Shown piece by piece: positions 1 to 12,239 of a stretch of 64,000 nucleotides of DNA. Each line of letters begins with the position of its first letter. Position 1 is the stretch's first letter. The position numbers and the translations under genes are program-made. The DNA lies in contig PQWQ01000017.1 in assembly GCA_002943765.1 (NCBI GenBank), forward strand, positions 310,001-374,000. Direction: 5' to 3'. The DNA comes from Psoroptes ovis. Taxonomy: Eukaryota > Arthropoda > Arachnida > Sarcoptiformes > Psoroptidae. The notes beneath the pieces are model-generated. The model did no database searches. It saw only the letters and a list, made by a program, of their open reading frames with translations, and was not told the origin of the DNA.

Positions 1-2541
1 TTTAATGATCCTTGATTATGTAATCGTATTTGATTATTGATATAAATATATCAGAGAATATCTTTCGGATGCATCAAACATGTCATTTTCAATCAGTTTG
101 TTCATCATCAATGAACTTTGCCAGTGTTTGCCATTTGAATCCTATTTGAAACATCATCTTTGAGAACATCTTGAAGGCCATTGTCCATCTCGGACTATTG
201 TCTTAGCATCGTAGACGATTAACTCATTATTTCATAAGCACATTATCTTCTCCGTCAATCAATTCCGCAATCATACACAGATCAATGATCGAACATTGAT
301 TTAAACAGAAACAAAAAACAAATCGAAATTCAATTCAATGATTTTGATTGCATAATTTCGACGATTAAAAACGACCACAAAAGACAAAAAAACAATTAAA
401 ATTTCAATTATCTTTGATCATATAAAATCGAATGTCCTGCATCTCTACCGCGAGCCATCGAAAGTCTTCGAATCGTCTTCGTAGTCTTCGCTAGTCGAGT
501 TGTGTGTTCCATTTCGACCATCGACCATAGTTGAAGCATCTTTGTTCCATCCATTCAAAATTTGAAATCATTTAAAATCATCAAATTTTTACGGTAATGT
601 AAAACTTTGTCAACTTATGCTGAAAACAATCAAAAACAATGAAACAAATCATTTAAATGAATGAATCAACAAACAAATCGATTGACCATTGACAATAAAT
701 TATTATCATCATCATTATCATCATTCGTCATATGAAGCAATGAAATTTATTGATTTTCAAATGATTTTTGATGATTTCGAATGATTTCGAATCATTTAAA
801 TTTTCAAATTTTTCAATTTTGATTCAATTCATTTTGAAACATGTCCACCGTAGCCAAAGACACTACGAGAGCTTCGTAAATGAGTTTGATCGTTATTCAG
901 CTTCGAAATTCAGCTCTCTTTTCAATTAAAATGAGAATTTATTCATTCGTCGATCTCGTGGCTCGACTGTGAATTGTACGCAAACGATAATCTAGTTTAG
1001 TAGCAGTTGATCGAAGTAAATCTAGTTTTATTTAGATTTTCGTCATGAATTAGCTTAACGAGACATTTACGAAGCCTTAGACGACCTTATACGTTGACCA
1101 TTGTCGTTGCCGTCGAATATCTTTGGCTGTTTTTGTCGTTGATTTTTAGTCTTGATTCAATTTGATGATAATATCTCATTAAACGCCTCAAAATCATCTC
1201 AGAATTGATCATCAAAACGTTTGATAATCGTCAAAACGTTTGTCAATCAGTTCGTAAGTGTGTTCGTAATTCAATCAAAGAAACCCTTTGTAATATTGAA
1301 AGAAATCTCATTGATTTTAGTTGAATTTCAATGAAATTTAAATACAAAGTTTACGAAATTAGTCTTCTTTCTCTCTCTCTCCATATCTCTCGGCGCTTAC
1401 GATCATGTCCAATGATCAATCGAAGAGAGCCAATTTCAAATTTCATCGCTGCGATCGCTTCGGATTTGAAAGAGTCAATTTGAATTGTTTGATATTCAAA
1501 CGATTTCTCTCACAAAATCAATTCACTCTAAGACAAAATAGACGCAAAACGATCTTTTGCAGACCTCTTAGATCTCTTGTTAGATCGCAAGTTTCATTTA
1601 TTTATTGAAATTAATGAAATTCAAAAAAAATTCATTTCACTTTTTAATTTATGTCTTTGTATTGTGTGTTCCAACAAGTTTTCCAATTTAGAATTGATTT
1701 TCATTGTTTTTTTTACATTCATTCAAAAAACAAATGAACATTTCAATTATTTTGTAATGAATTATCATCATTTCGTTTGATCATTATTTATGAGAAAAAC
1801 AAAAACAATAATCAAAGAGTCGCGAGCTGCTCTGCGATGATCGGTGGACATCAATGGACATCGATAGTTTCTTGAAGCATTTCAGCAACAAAGTTTTATG
1901 TGTTTTCTGTGATTAATTTTGCTTTGATTTCTGAATACTGATTTGAATTAATGTGCGATTTGTGCAGAGGGAAATTTTGAATGGACAATCAGCTGTGTTT
2001 TGGATTTCAGAAAGTTTCAGAAAATTTCAGAAATTAATTTTTTGGCCCCAATTTGAAATCTTTGATTTTGATTTTGATTTTTTTAAGTTTCGTCGATTTT
2101 GACTAATTTTCACTTGTCCAACAATCTTGATCTTCAACAACAACAACAACACCATAAGTATACATCAGTGTAAACATCGAGCTAATTATACGAGAAGATC
2201 AAACAAACAAAATCAAATCAAACAAATACTCAGGGCACATTTCTGGAGGGGCCAAAATCAGCAATAAAAAAACGTCGTTGATTGAAAATAACATCGTTGA
2301 TCCAACGTGTGCCACCACCGCCTAACTCGAAATACCACCATCAACACCACCGCAATCGCCAACGCCATCGCTTATCACCGCGACTGCCGCATGTTTGATT
2401 GCAGCCGACCCTTTTGATTGTTGATTACTTCGGATTATCTTGATTCATAAATATCTTCGTATATTTTCCATAATTCATGTAACAAGTGTCTTCAAACGAT
2501 TAAAGAAGTGAAATTCAACAACAATCATTGATCATTGAACA
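1..2541. other. Non-coding DNA upstream of the neprilysin-like gene
   Basis: No convincing protein-coding exon is seen. The short open frames at 1405-1608 and 1577-1780 have no domain signature and are composed of the local AT-rich sequence. The stretch presumably holds the promoter and 5' UTR of the downstream peptidase, possibly with an untranslated first exon. A pyrimidine tract (CT repeat) lies at about 1362-1390. A CAA trinucleotide run sits near 2136-2152. The segment 2300-2410 is richer in C and ACC repeats than its surroundings. Function not determined. Confidence 0.5.
421..427 (+). promoter_or_regulatory. Candidate TATA box
   Basis: TATAAAA is seen here. About 25-35 bp downstream the sequence turns less AT-rich (around 445-460), as is often found at an initiator. 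It lies about 2.1 kb upstream of the peptidase start codon, so using it would need a long 5' UTR or an upstream untranslated exon. In AT-rich DNA such a heptamer occurs often by chance, so this is a weak call. Confidence 0.2.
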
Positions 2542-5500
2542 ATGATACAACATATCGATACTGAAAGTGGTGATAGTGCTACATCATCGGTTGGTAAAAA
2601 TAGTTATTCAAGTGAAGATAAGCTAAAGTGAGTGTGAATCATTAATTATTTCTTCGATTTAATTCATTCTTCAACCCATTTCTAATATCGTCAATCAGAT
2701 CAAGCGAATTTCGTTGCCGTATCACATTCGTACGTAGTCATCTATGGTCATGGATTCTAATACTTTTATGCCTGATATTCATTCTATTATCACTGCTGAT
2801 CGGTTTTCTAATATTGACCATCAAACAAAATCAACAACAATCAATAAATAATCTTTGTTTAACAGTGGATTGTATACAAGCATCATCCGAAATGCTCACA
2901 AGCATGAATTCAGAAATTGATCCTTGTGTTGATTTCTATGAATATGCTTGTGGTGGTTGGATTCGGACGAATTCAATGTCTGATGATGAATCAAGAGCCG
3001 ATACATATTCAGTGATACGTAATCAAATGTCGGAAAAATTAAAATGTAAATAATCGTTTGATTATTGATTGAAAATTATCAAATTAATTCAATATTTGTT
3101 TCTTTGTATTATTTCAACCCTTTCAGTACTGCTTGAAGAACCAATCACAGCAAATGATAGTGCAGCTATAAGAAAAGTTAAAAATTTCTACACATCATGT
3201 GTCGATACAAAATTGATTGAACAACGTGGTGAACGACCATTGTTGGATTTATTGGATAATGAATTCGGTGGTTGGTCAATGATTGGCCGAGAACAAGAGA
3301 AATTGAAATCGATGGATTGGGTAAGTGATTACTGTCAAGTTAAATTAAATCAATCAGCGATCGAAGTGTTTAGAGGTGATAATCTACGAGGATGTCTATA
3401 TCTTCGACGATAGTCCTCGATTGACTTTGGCGTAGGTCTGTGTGTGTGGTTAGCTGTAAGCTAAAATCAAAAGACTTGTCATTTCTCATTGTGATCATTG
3501 ATCACCAGCCAACAATAACTTCATCATCAACCGATTCGGCAAAACTAATTATCTTCCACCATCCACTGCACCCTAACAAAATTAGACCAAATAATCACCA
3601 TTCATTTATCTTCGATTCATTGATATTCAAAATGAGTCTAAATGAATCAAAAATTAATCAAAATGGTGAAATTTGGCAAATTGATTGACGATTAAAATGA
3701 ATTAAAGCTCTGACAGGTCAAGCACCTAACTAAGCATTGTTGGTGCATGTAATGTGTTGCTGTCAATGTATGAGTGTGTTTACTGTTCACTTTGCATTGT
3801 TTGATTCGATATTTTTAGGGTGAAATCCTTTTTTTGCATCAAAATAAGCTCGAAAATCAATGCATTGTTTTTTTGGGACAAGTCAATTGAAATTAATGAG
3901 TGAAAACAACGTCCAACAACGGTAGTCATTATTATGATGATCGAGGAAACAAAAAATTTCCAGTCTAAAACTGGCCAATTGACGGAATTAATCATAAATT
4001 ATCATTAATAAAAACATTCATAACAAAATTATTCAAATCGAATGTTTTGGTTGATGATAATAAATACAAAATGAATTTATGACCATCATGAATCAATCAT
4101 CGGTGGATGAAGACATTTGTTGGAGCCTAAGATGATCCATCTGATAATAATGATGATGATCAATCAGTCAGTCCGCCAATCACTGGTTGTTATTCTCTTG
4201 AAGTAAAAATCTCTTCAATCTTTGATGATGATGATCATCATCAATCTTAATTGATCATTATGGATTATGACCATTTGTCAAAGTTATCAAAGTGTTAAGT
4301 TTTATTAAGATCAATCGATGTTGGTTTTCATCAATATGAGTGCATGTAGCCTCGGACAGTTCTTTTACATTGTAGCCATATGTAACCATATGACAATCTT
4401 TATCATGTTCAATAATACAGTGATAATATAATTCATTTTTAGCATCTTTGAATAGATGATAATGGCTGATTGTAAATTAGGTATCATCATCATCATCATC
4501 ATGATCACCAGTTGAAATGATTATTACTATTAATAAACAATGATGATTCATTGTCCATTGTCAAAGATATTTGTGTGATTTACATTGGAATTCATTCATT
4601 CAATGTAATAATGATGGTCAAAATTGTCAATTTATCGAACGTCGTCGATACTTCGAGTAAACTTTGATTTCACTCGTTAAAAATGTCTATAAATAGTTGT
4701 TTATGTAAATGCACTTGTAAATGTCTTTAAATGATCAATAATTTCAATGATCATCATAAAGATCTTTGACATTTAATGAGGTTTATTGCTTTCAAAGGTT
4801 CATTTTCAAAGGTTTCTTATATTCAATATTGAGATTGAATCAACTGTTATGTTTTGTTTTTTCCATTTTCTTCACTCAATCAAAGGTAACAATGATGGGC
4901 CTGCTTCGACAATATAATAATGAAATAATCATCGGCCATAATGTTGGACCACATGATGCTAATTCATCATTACATTCGATCAAAGTAATTATGATTATTA
5001 TTTGAATCTATTTTCCCGCCCAAACGTTTCAACTACATTCAACATTATTTTAAACCTTTATCTTGTCATCAATAGATTTACCCAGGTGGTCTAGGAATGT
5101 CATCAAGTGATTTCTATTTGAATAAATCCAGTAAAAATTATCAATCATATCGACAATTAATGTTGAAAACGGTAAATTTATTGATGCTCAACGGTGATAA
5201 TCAACAACAGCAGCAGCAACAATCCACTCAACCACAACAACAACAACAATCGTCATCAGCAAACAGCACCAATGAACGTATCAACACTGATATTGATGAT
5301 ATTCTTGAATTCGAAACACGACTCGCAAATATATCGGCATTATTTGAAAAAACTGGTGGTGCTGCATATCAACGTATGACCCTGTCGAAATTATCCAAGC
5401 TTGTACCACATATAAATTGGACCCGTTATTTTGAGCTAACAATACCACAATCATTAAATGATACTGAATCAATAGGGATATTTGGTTTTGATTATTTTCT

Positions 5501-8500
5501 TGATGTACAAGATATTGTACAAACAGTTCCTGAAAGGTATGTATGATATCTTTGATTTTTTTGAAATGTTTATTTCCAAGAGCCATGATTCGATGGTCAT
5601 TTGATGATCATCGTGAAGATGAACATTCATGAAATCATTCGATGATCATTGACCAAATGGTCATCTTAAGTCTCGATGATCATATTGTTTGTTTGTTTAT
5701 TTACCATTGTTTCACATATGATCTGTGAAATTTTGATAACAAGTGTGAATTTCAAGTGAATATCTATTCAAATCAATACAATTCGAATTCAATACAAAAC
5801 CCAGAAATATCCTGACACAAAGATCATTTCCATATAGTTATCTATCCAAAAAACAAATTCAAAATCTCAAAATTAGACATTATTTATTTATTTATTTATT
5901 TATTATTATCATCATCAATAACACTTGTTGATATTGCCATTATCAACAAGGAAGTATAAGTATTCACCATGTTTAAATTTTCAATGTGTATTGATGTTTT
6001 GTTCAAAAGTAAATTTGAATTTTCGACAATATATTAACACTCAAAGGCTCAATGAACACTTGTCATCATCTATCATAACTGTCATCGTTTGTCGCTTATG
6101 ATCATAATAATTATGATCAATGATTTGTGACCAGTGATAGATAGCTCAAGAGCTCTTGAAGCCGTGTTCCTTCTGGTCGCCACTATTGTGTTCGATCTTG
6201 AAGCATTTCGAATGCTTCAACCTTTGTATAACGTGTTTACGGCCATTTTAATGATGATTGGATTCAATTTCAATTTCAATCCTCTTCTCCCAATGATCCA
6301 CATATTTATAGAATCATTAAAAATTATCTTCTATGGCGTTTCGTAATGAATCGTATCAAAAATTTAGATCAACGTTTTGAAAACATTCTCGAAGATTATT
6401 ATCGTGATCAATATGGTACTAAATCGGTGCCGGCACGTTGGAAAAAATGTATTGATTTTGTTAATGGTAATCTTGGTACAGCTGTCAGCGCTTTGTATGT
6501 ACGAAAATATTTTGATATTGAAAGTAAACAAAAAGCCGAAGAAATGATTCAAAATATTAAAAAAGAATTTATGATCATATTGGATGAAGTTGAATGGATG
6601 GATGATGAAACAAGAAATGATGCAAAGAAAAAGGTATGTCTTATAGATTGATGATTACATTGAATGGTGAATCAATGAATTTCGAAAATAGTAGGCTTCG
6701 GAAGCCATTTACCTCATCGTATATTGATTAATTACTTAATCAATTTTTTAATTAAATTTGATCAATGAAATGATCATTGATTTAATCAGCCATCAGCGCA
6801 ATCTCCTCAATCCTTCCCATTCAGTCAATCTAAGCCTCAAATGTATCTAAAATATTGAAAAATTACAATTTTAAAATGAAATTATCCCCGAAAATGAATA
6901 ATCTTTGATTTTACAGCTTTCGATATTTTATGCGTGTTAATGTTATTCAAACAAAGCTGTTTTTGGGAAGATATTCAATAACTCTTTGCTTTCGATGGTT
7001 ATTTCAGATTGCTTCAGCCTACAGCTCCGTGATTGCGAAATCTCAATGAATTAAGGTGCCTCCTTGGCGCCAGTCGAGCTAAAGCTTGAATTTACCAAGG
7101 CGCTCCATAGGCGCCCATCGAGTGCAATAATACTTGAATTTTAAAAGCCATTTTCAATATGAAAATCTTGAATTTTCTCTACATTCAAAACACGATTGTT
7201 GTTTATTATATGGATAATCTGCTGATCACATTCATTTATTCACACATTTTATTTTTCATTTTGATCAATCATTGAATAGGCCGAAATGATGGAAGAACAT
7301 ATTGGATTTCCCGATTATATTTTGGATCCAATTTTATTGGACAAAGATTTTGAACATGTAAGCTTAATCATATTCAAATGGATGAATAATTTCGAATAAT
7401 TTCAATTCATTTTCCCACCTTTTACCACCTCTCTAACCACCACCTAAACAATAATCAATTCACACCGATCGCGATCCACCCATCATCGCTGCACCTGTGG
7501 TCGACTGCAACTGAATTCAAACCTTTCATTCTATTGAATTTCATTGTTTGGACGTGAAATTCATATGTGCAGCTGGAATTTGAAAACAATACATATTTCG
7601 AAAATGTTGTCGGTTATCTACGTAATTCGACGAAAAAATCGCAAGGAAAATTATCATCAGTTGATGATCGTACCAAGTAAGATTATTGAAATTTAAGAAA
7701 TTTATGATTAATTAAGCTTTAAATTGAATGAATATTTTCAATTTCATTGAACTTCGTAGATGGACAGTAATGCCAAGCATTGTAAATGCTCAATATCATA
7801 GATTTCGTAATTTAATGAGTAAGTTGAAATCAAAATCATTTAAAAATTTCTTAAAATTTTCTCGAAATCAATTGCGTACTTGTTAATGGCAAACACATAC
7901 ATATTTCATAACAATTTGTCGAACGACATAATCTTGTCATTTTGTAATCAGTTGAAATTCTTATGATCATTGATTTTTGTATCAAGTTGTCAATTTCAAT
8001 CGAATTGTCAATCTGATATCATTTGTTTCAATGATCCAATAATCCAATGAGATTGATTAACGTGGCCAAATGATGAGCAAATCATTTGAGATCATTGAAA
8101 TCAATTGAATTCAATTGATCAATTAAAATCAATTGATTTTCACACATTTTTGGGCCCGAAATATCTCGATTGAAAGCCTTATTTTTTCTATCTTATTCAA
8201 TCCTTTGATATTTGTATTAATTCATATTTTTCTATTTTCAATTATTTGCATACATAATGTAAAAAAAAACAGGTTTTCCAGCTGCAATTTTGCAATCACC
8301 ATTTTTCAATAAAAATTATCCACCAGCATTAAATTATGGTGCTATCGGTTCGGTATGTATTATTATTATTACAAATATTACTAATTACCAATTTCGAAAC
8401 ACATTAACTCATTCAAATATTTATGATAAATATTTATGATATTTATAACATGTATCAAACAACAACACTTATTGGAACAAATTGTTTTAATTATTAGTTG

Positions 8501-10142
8501 ATTGCGACAAACAAACAACGAAATCGACAAAAATATTTTTGTCGTCACAAAGACAAAAAGCATGTATTTAATGACTGTTGATCATTGTCGATCATTAAGT
8601 GTTGATCGAATGGTGTTTAGTTTAGTTTAGTTTAGTATCAACAACGACTTAAGACCATCATTTAAAACAAGTGCAACACACACACACACATATCAATGAC
8701 TAAATGATAATTGAAATTATGAGAAAATGAAAATTATGAAATTTTCAATGTCATTGACAATCATGATATTTGTTAATCAAGCGCTCCTGAAATTACGATA
8801 CTATAGTAATCATTGGATAAATAAATGATCATAATATTAATAATCCAGACACTATTTTTATCTTATGCTCCATTGTTCACATTGTGTACCATTGGTGTGT
8901 GTGTGTGTGTTGGTGACCTATTTGATTAATCAATAGACAAAAATAATGAAAATCAGAAATTGTTGAAATTTGAAAAAAAACAATAGAACATGTATCGTAG
9001 ACATATTAATGATTTGCCATTGAAAATTTGATAAATACTTGAAAGCAGAGGATAGATTTGAAATGATCTTGACATTAATCACTCTACGGGTTCTTTTGGC
9101 TTAATTCAAATCAAATCGAATCTGTGGATTTTGATCGATTTTCATCGTGATGATTCGATGATTTGATGATTGATTTGATTTGATTCAGTCCGAATCGAAT
9201 AAAATCAAAACGAATAGAATTGAATCCAAATTTGATTCAGTTATGATTGATCGATCCATTTCTGTTTTCTGTTCGATTGTTCTGAATTTGATCAATTGGA
9301 TTTGAATTAAGATTTTAATTTTCATTCTTATTTTCCATTTTCTAATTTCAAAAGGTCATCGGACATGAGCTGACACATGGTTTCGATTCAAATGGTCGTC
9401 ATCATGATCAATTTGGTAATCAACGACTTTGGTGGCATCCAAACACTGTGGATCGTTTCATAAAAAAATCATCATGTATGATTATGCAATATAATAATTA
9501 TACAGTCAATATACATGGTGAAACATATAATGTAAGTTGAATGAATGAATGATTGAAAATATATTTCATAATTTCAATATTTCAATGAGATGAGATGATA
9601 AATTAATAAATTTCAATTTTCTCTTCGTTTGTATATGTTTACTTTGAATACTTTGAACACATTTTGGAATGTATGTTTTGAAATTGAAATGATCATCAAT
9701 TTCAAAATCAATGATGATGATTTATGTAAATCGAATCAATTCGATGAATTCAATCATATGGATTCGATGATCACAAACACAGGCCAACGGACTGCTAACA
9801 CTTGGCGAAAACATTGCCGATAATGGTGGTGTCAAGCAATCATATCGTGCATTTCGTCGCCATCAACAACAACTACAACAACGAAGAAAACATACGGTTA
9901 TTAATCATCAATTACCAGGATTGAATATGACAAATGATCAATTATTTTTCTTGAAATTTGCACAAAGTTGGTGTCAAATAATGACCGATGAAGGTCTGAT
10001 TGATGCTATTAAAACATGGCGTCATTCACTGGGGAAATTTCGTGTGATTGGAACACTGAGTAATTTTGCTGAATTTTCCAAAGCATATAATTGTCCACCT
10101 GGTACACCGATGAATCCGAAAGAAAAATGTAGTGTTTGGTAA
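2542..10142 (+). CDS. Neprilysin-like zinc metalloendopeptidase (M13 family), 12 exons
   Basis: Predicted type II membrane ectopeptidase of the kind that cleaves small signalling peptides outside the cell. Exons: 2542-2627, 2699-3045, 3127-3320, 4886-4984, 5076-5536, 6312-6633, 7280-7357, 7573-7676, 7760-7818, 8273-8352, 9355-9531, 9783-10142; the joined frame is 788 aa. A short cytoplasmic tail is followed by one hydrophobic anchor (about residues 44-70) and the M13 N-terminal signature with DPCVDFYEYACGGW. The zinc site HELTH is at about residues 614-618, the third ligand lies in GENIADNGG (Glu about 678), and the protein ends CSVW as family members do. Oddities: a glutamine-rich insert at 5198-5255; NAQY where the family usually has NAFY; and about 20 residues usually present between the exon 5 and exon 6 segments were not found. 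A close neprilysin paralogue such as ECE is possible, but the C-terminus and length fit NEP. Confidence 0.9.
3321..4885 (+). other. Intron 3 of the neprilysin-like gene
   Basis: This 1.57-kb intron starts GTAAGT after the exon 3 tryptophan codon and ends in AG before GTAACAATG. It contains short ATC/GAT microsatellite tracts (around 4150-4240 and 4485-4505). The open frames inside it (3440-3688, 3780-3995 on the minus strand, 4766-4885) have no peptidase or other recognisable domain. Nothing else is seen. Confidence 0.7.
5537..6311 (+). other. Intron 5 of the neprilysin-like gene; possible site of a missed micro-exon
   Basis: The donor is GTATGT after a VPER segment and the acceptor is TTTATAG before the exon encoding IIKNYLLWRF. 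Neprilysins normally have about 20 residues between these two points. I scanned the three forward frames by eye and found no phase-compatible exon with the expected pattern. The open frame at 6134-6346 is hydrophobic and does not look like M13 sequence. A TTTA tandem repeat lies at 5881-5903. Confidence 0.5.
6634..7279 (+). other. Intron 6 of the neprilysin-like gene
   Basis: This 646-bp intron starts GTATGTC and ends GAATAG. It holds the two-copy GC-richer tandem repeat described separately at 7051-7144. Nothing else is recognised. Confidence 0.7.
7051..7144. repeat. Two-copy tandem repeat, unit about 46 bp, bounded by TTAA
   Basis: Two imperfect copies lie head to tail, each with a GGCGCC core, then a TCGAG, and ending CTTGAATTT. 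Copy 1 has GGCGCCAGTCGAG and copy 2 has GGCGCCCATCGAG. TTAA occurs at both ends (7051-7054 and 7141-7144), but the ends are not clear inverted repeats. A sequence matching the GGCGCC/TCGAG core in reverse complement occurs inside the TTAA-flanked element at 37913-38066. The block is visibly richer in G and C than the intron around it. Origin unknown; a decayed mobile element is possible. Confidence 0.6.
7819..8272 (+). other. Intron 9 of the neprilysin-like gene
   Basis: This 454-bp intron has GTAAGT and ACAG borders, and an A run directly before the acceptor in place of a strong pyrimidine tract. No other feature is recognised. Confidence 0.7.
8353..9354 (+). other. Intron 10 of the neprilysin-like gene
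   Basis: This 1.0-kb intron lies just upstream of the exon carrying the HELTH zinc site. It contains a TTTAG repeat (8617-8635), a CA run (8673-8687), a GT run (8895-8910) and GATTTGAT-type repeats near 9150-9190. The minus-strand frame at 8381-8563 has no recognisable domain. Confidence 0.7.
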
Positions 10143-11014
10143 TGGACCAATCAATTAAATCGTTTGATTAGAATCAATGAAATAGTCAAAACTTCACGAA
10201 ATCATTGGCAAACATTCAATATCTCGTATTATGCAAACAATAATTATCATCGACGAAATATTGACAAATAAACAAAAACAAAAGAAGACATTGAATCTTT
10301 AATACTTTTCAATTAAATCCATCATCATCATCATCATCATTATCATCATCAATTATTACAACACATCATATTGATTATCACACCAACTTGAGACTTGAAC
10401 TCAATCTGTACAATCGTTCATTAGTTCTATGTTCAATATTTAAATACATGATAATCACAAGGGCACTTGTCGCAAATCAAGGAAAGGGTTTTAATAATTT
10501 TCATTTTTCAAAAAAATTGTAAAATTTTTTCATTCATCCATCCATCAAAGTCATCATCGGTGAACATCATCACCATTATGAATGATCAATAAGATTTCGA
10601 ATTTTTTTCGATTTCTCCAATTTCCAAAGATAATTTCATTGTAATTACATCGGTTGATTGGTTTTCATTTTTGTCTCTTTTGCTTTTCATTAACTTGTTC
10701 ACATTTACCATTCAAGGGCCCACACCCACACATTCGATGCGTAAACATATATTTTTTCCAACCAAATCATGTTACGCAAAGATAATTGATTATAATCTCT
10801 GATGATATTCATCATTGATAATTATCAATTATTATCGATGATTATCATCATTAAAGTTAGTTTTTCATCTCCATCTTATTATGTTCATATCCATTCATTT
10901 AGATATTTAAACACATTTTCAATTGTAATTTTATTATATTTTTTATTATTGCAAATTTCAATGATTATTGTATTAATTGTATTTTTTTTTTCAAATTATT
11001 TGAGTATATTTTTA
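10143..11014. other. 3' flank of the neprilysin-like gene and intergenic DNA
   Basis: After the stop codon there is an AATAAA at 10267-10272, then an ATC microsatellite (about 10320-10350) and AT-rich sequence. The frame at 10802-11059 is hydrophobic low complexity and runs into the MITE, so it is not considered a gene. Confidence 0.6.
10267..10272 (+). terminator. Poly(A) signal, neprilysin-like gene
   Basis: AATAAA is seen 124 bp after the end of the stop codon, the first such hexamer downstream. The position is typical for a cleavage and polyadenylation signal. Not experimentally supported. Confidence 0.5.
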
Positions 11015-11094
11015 TTAGGTTGTCCGGAAAGTTTTCGCCGGTTATATCGTAGAAAATAATTAGAAAATCGGCAAGAACTTTCCGGACAAGCTAA
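11015..11094. mobile_element. Palindromic MITE, mariner-like ends, copy 1
   Basis: The element starts TTAGGTTGTCCGGAAAGTTT and ends with a near-complement (CTTTCCGGACAAGCTAA), flanked on both sides by TA. The two arms pair along most of the 80 bp around a core containing TCGTAGAAAATAATT. It shares this core with the copies at 31434, 61883 and 62455 (the last two in the opposite orientation). No coding capacity. Confidence 0.85.
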
Positions 11095-12200
11095 TATAAT
11101 TATTATATTTCAATTATTTTATCATTTATTATTATCCAATTTTAAACAAATGGCGCCAAAAAAAATATGAAGAATAATTCTTTGTTTTTTGTAAATAAAT
11201 GAATAAATATTATTTTTCTTGCAAAAAAAATGAATTAATTTTGATCGGCATTGATTAATCATTATCATTCACTTTTTTAAAAATTAAAATTTTTTTGAAA
11301 AAATTTTCAAAAATTATTTACTTTTTTTGGCGACAGATGGCGCTATAACTCCTATATTTTTCAATTTCAAATTTTTTCGCGCATCTTTTCAATCTTTCAA
11401 TATTTTATTTTTTTAATGAAATTGAAATTAAAAATTATCGAAAAAAAAAAACAATTAGAGGGTTGATCCTTTAAAAAAAATTTTCCGATTAAGGTTGATT
11501 AGCATAACACATTAATATTAATGTTCATTGACCAATCGAAATCATGGAAATTTTCAAAAAATAAACACCCATTTAATCGACATGGTAATATATTCATCAG
11601 TCATTGGTAAAGTATTGACGCGAAAATCATAAAAATCACCATAAAAAATATATTAAAAATGAAAATCGAATATAATTAAATCATTTAATTCCAATTTTTA
11701 TACAAATGTCAAATTGAAATTGAATTATAAATTTTCAAAAAAAAAAAAATAAAAATAAAATAAAAAATAAAAATCTCAACATTGACAACGGAATCATTAT
11801 CATAAGAATTATCATAAGAAATCACATTATTCTTAATCAATTCCATGAATTTTATGCTTATCATCATCATCATCATCTATATATATGTTCATGTTTGAAT
11901 ATTAAATTATGATAGGGTTTTGTGTAAGCATAAAACATGCAAGCAATTTTGTTTGACAATACAATCGATAACAATACTAACATTGACAACAATAGCGGCA
12001 TTAAATATGATTTTTCAATTATGAAATTTTTTTTTTATTCAGTGTAAAAAATTTTAATTATTTGTAAACATCTTGTCTTTTGATTCGATTCGATCCTTTA
12101 TTATTTTCTCTGTTCATTCATTGTCATTGACAATAGCATTCAAATTTAAAAGAAATGATGGTGTAATAATAAAGATGATAATATAATATCGAAGAATTTC

Positions 12201-12239
<39 letters not shown>

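Noticed and set aside
6134..6346. Open frame in neprilysin intron 5 as the missing exon
   Set aside because: Its translation (hydrophobic, LEAFRMLQPLYNV) does not resemble the expected M13 segment, and it lacks a phase-compatible donor.
12202..12237. A36 run as the tail of a SINE or processed pseudogene
   Set aside because: No upstream RNA-gene or coding remnant and no flanking duplication could be seen.
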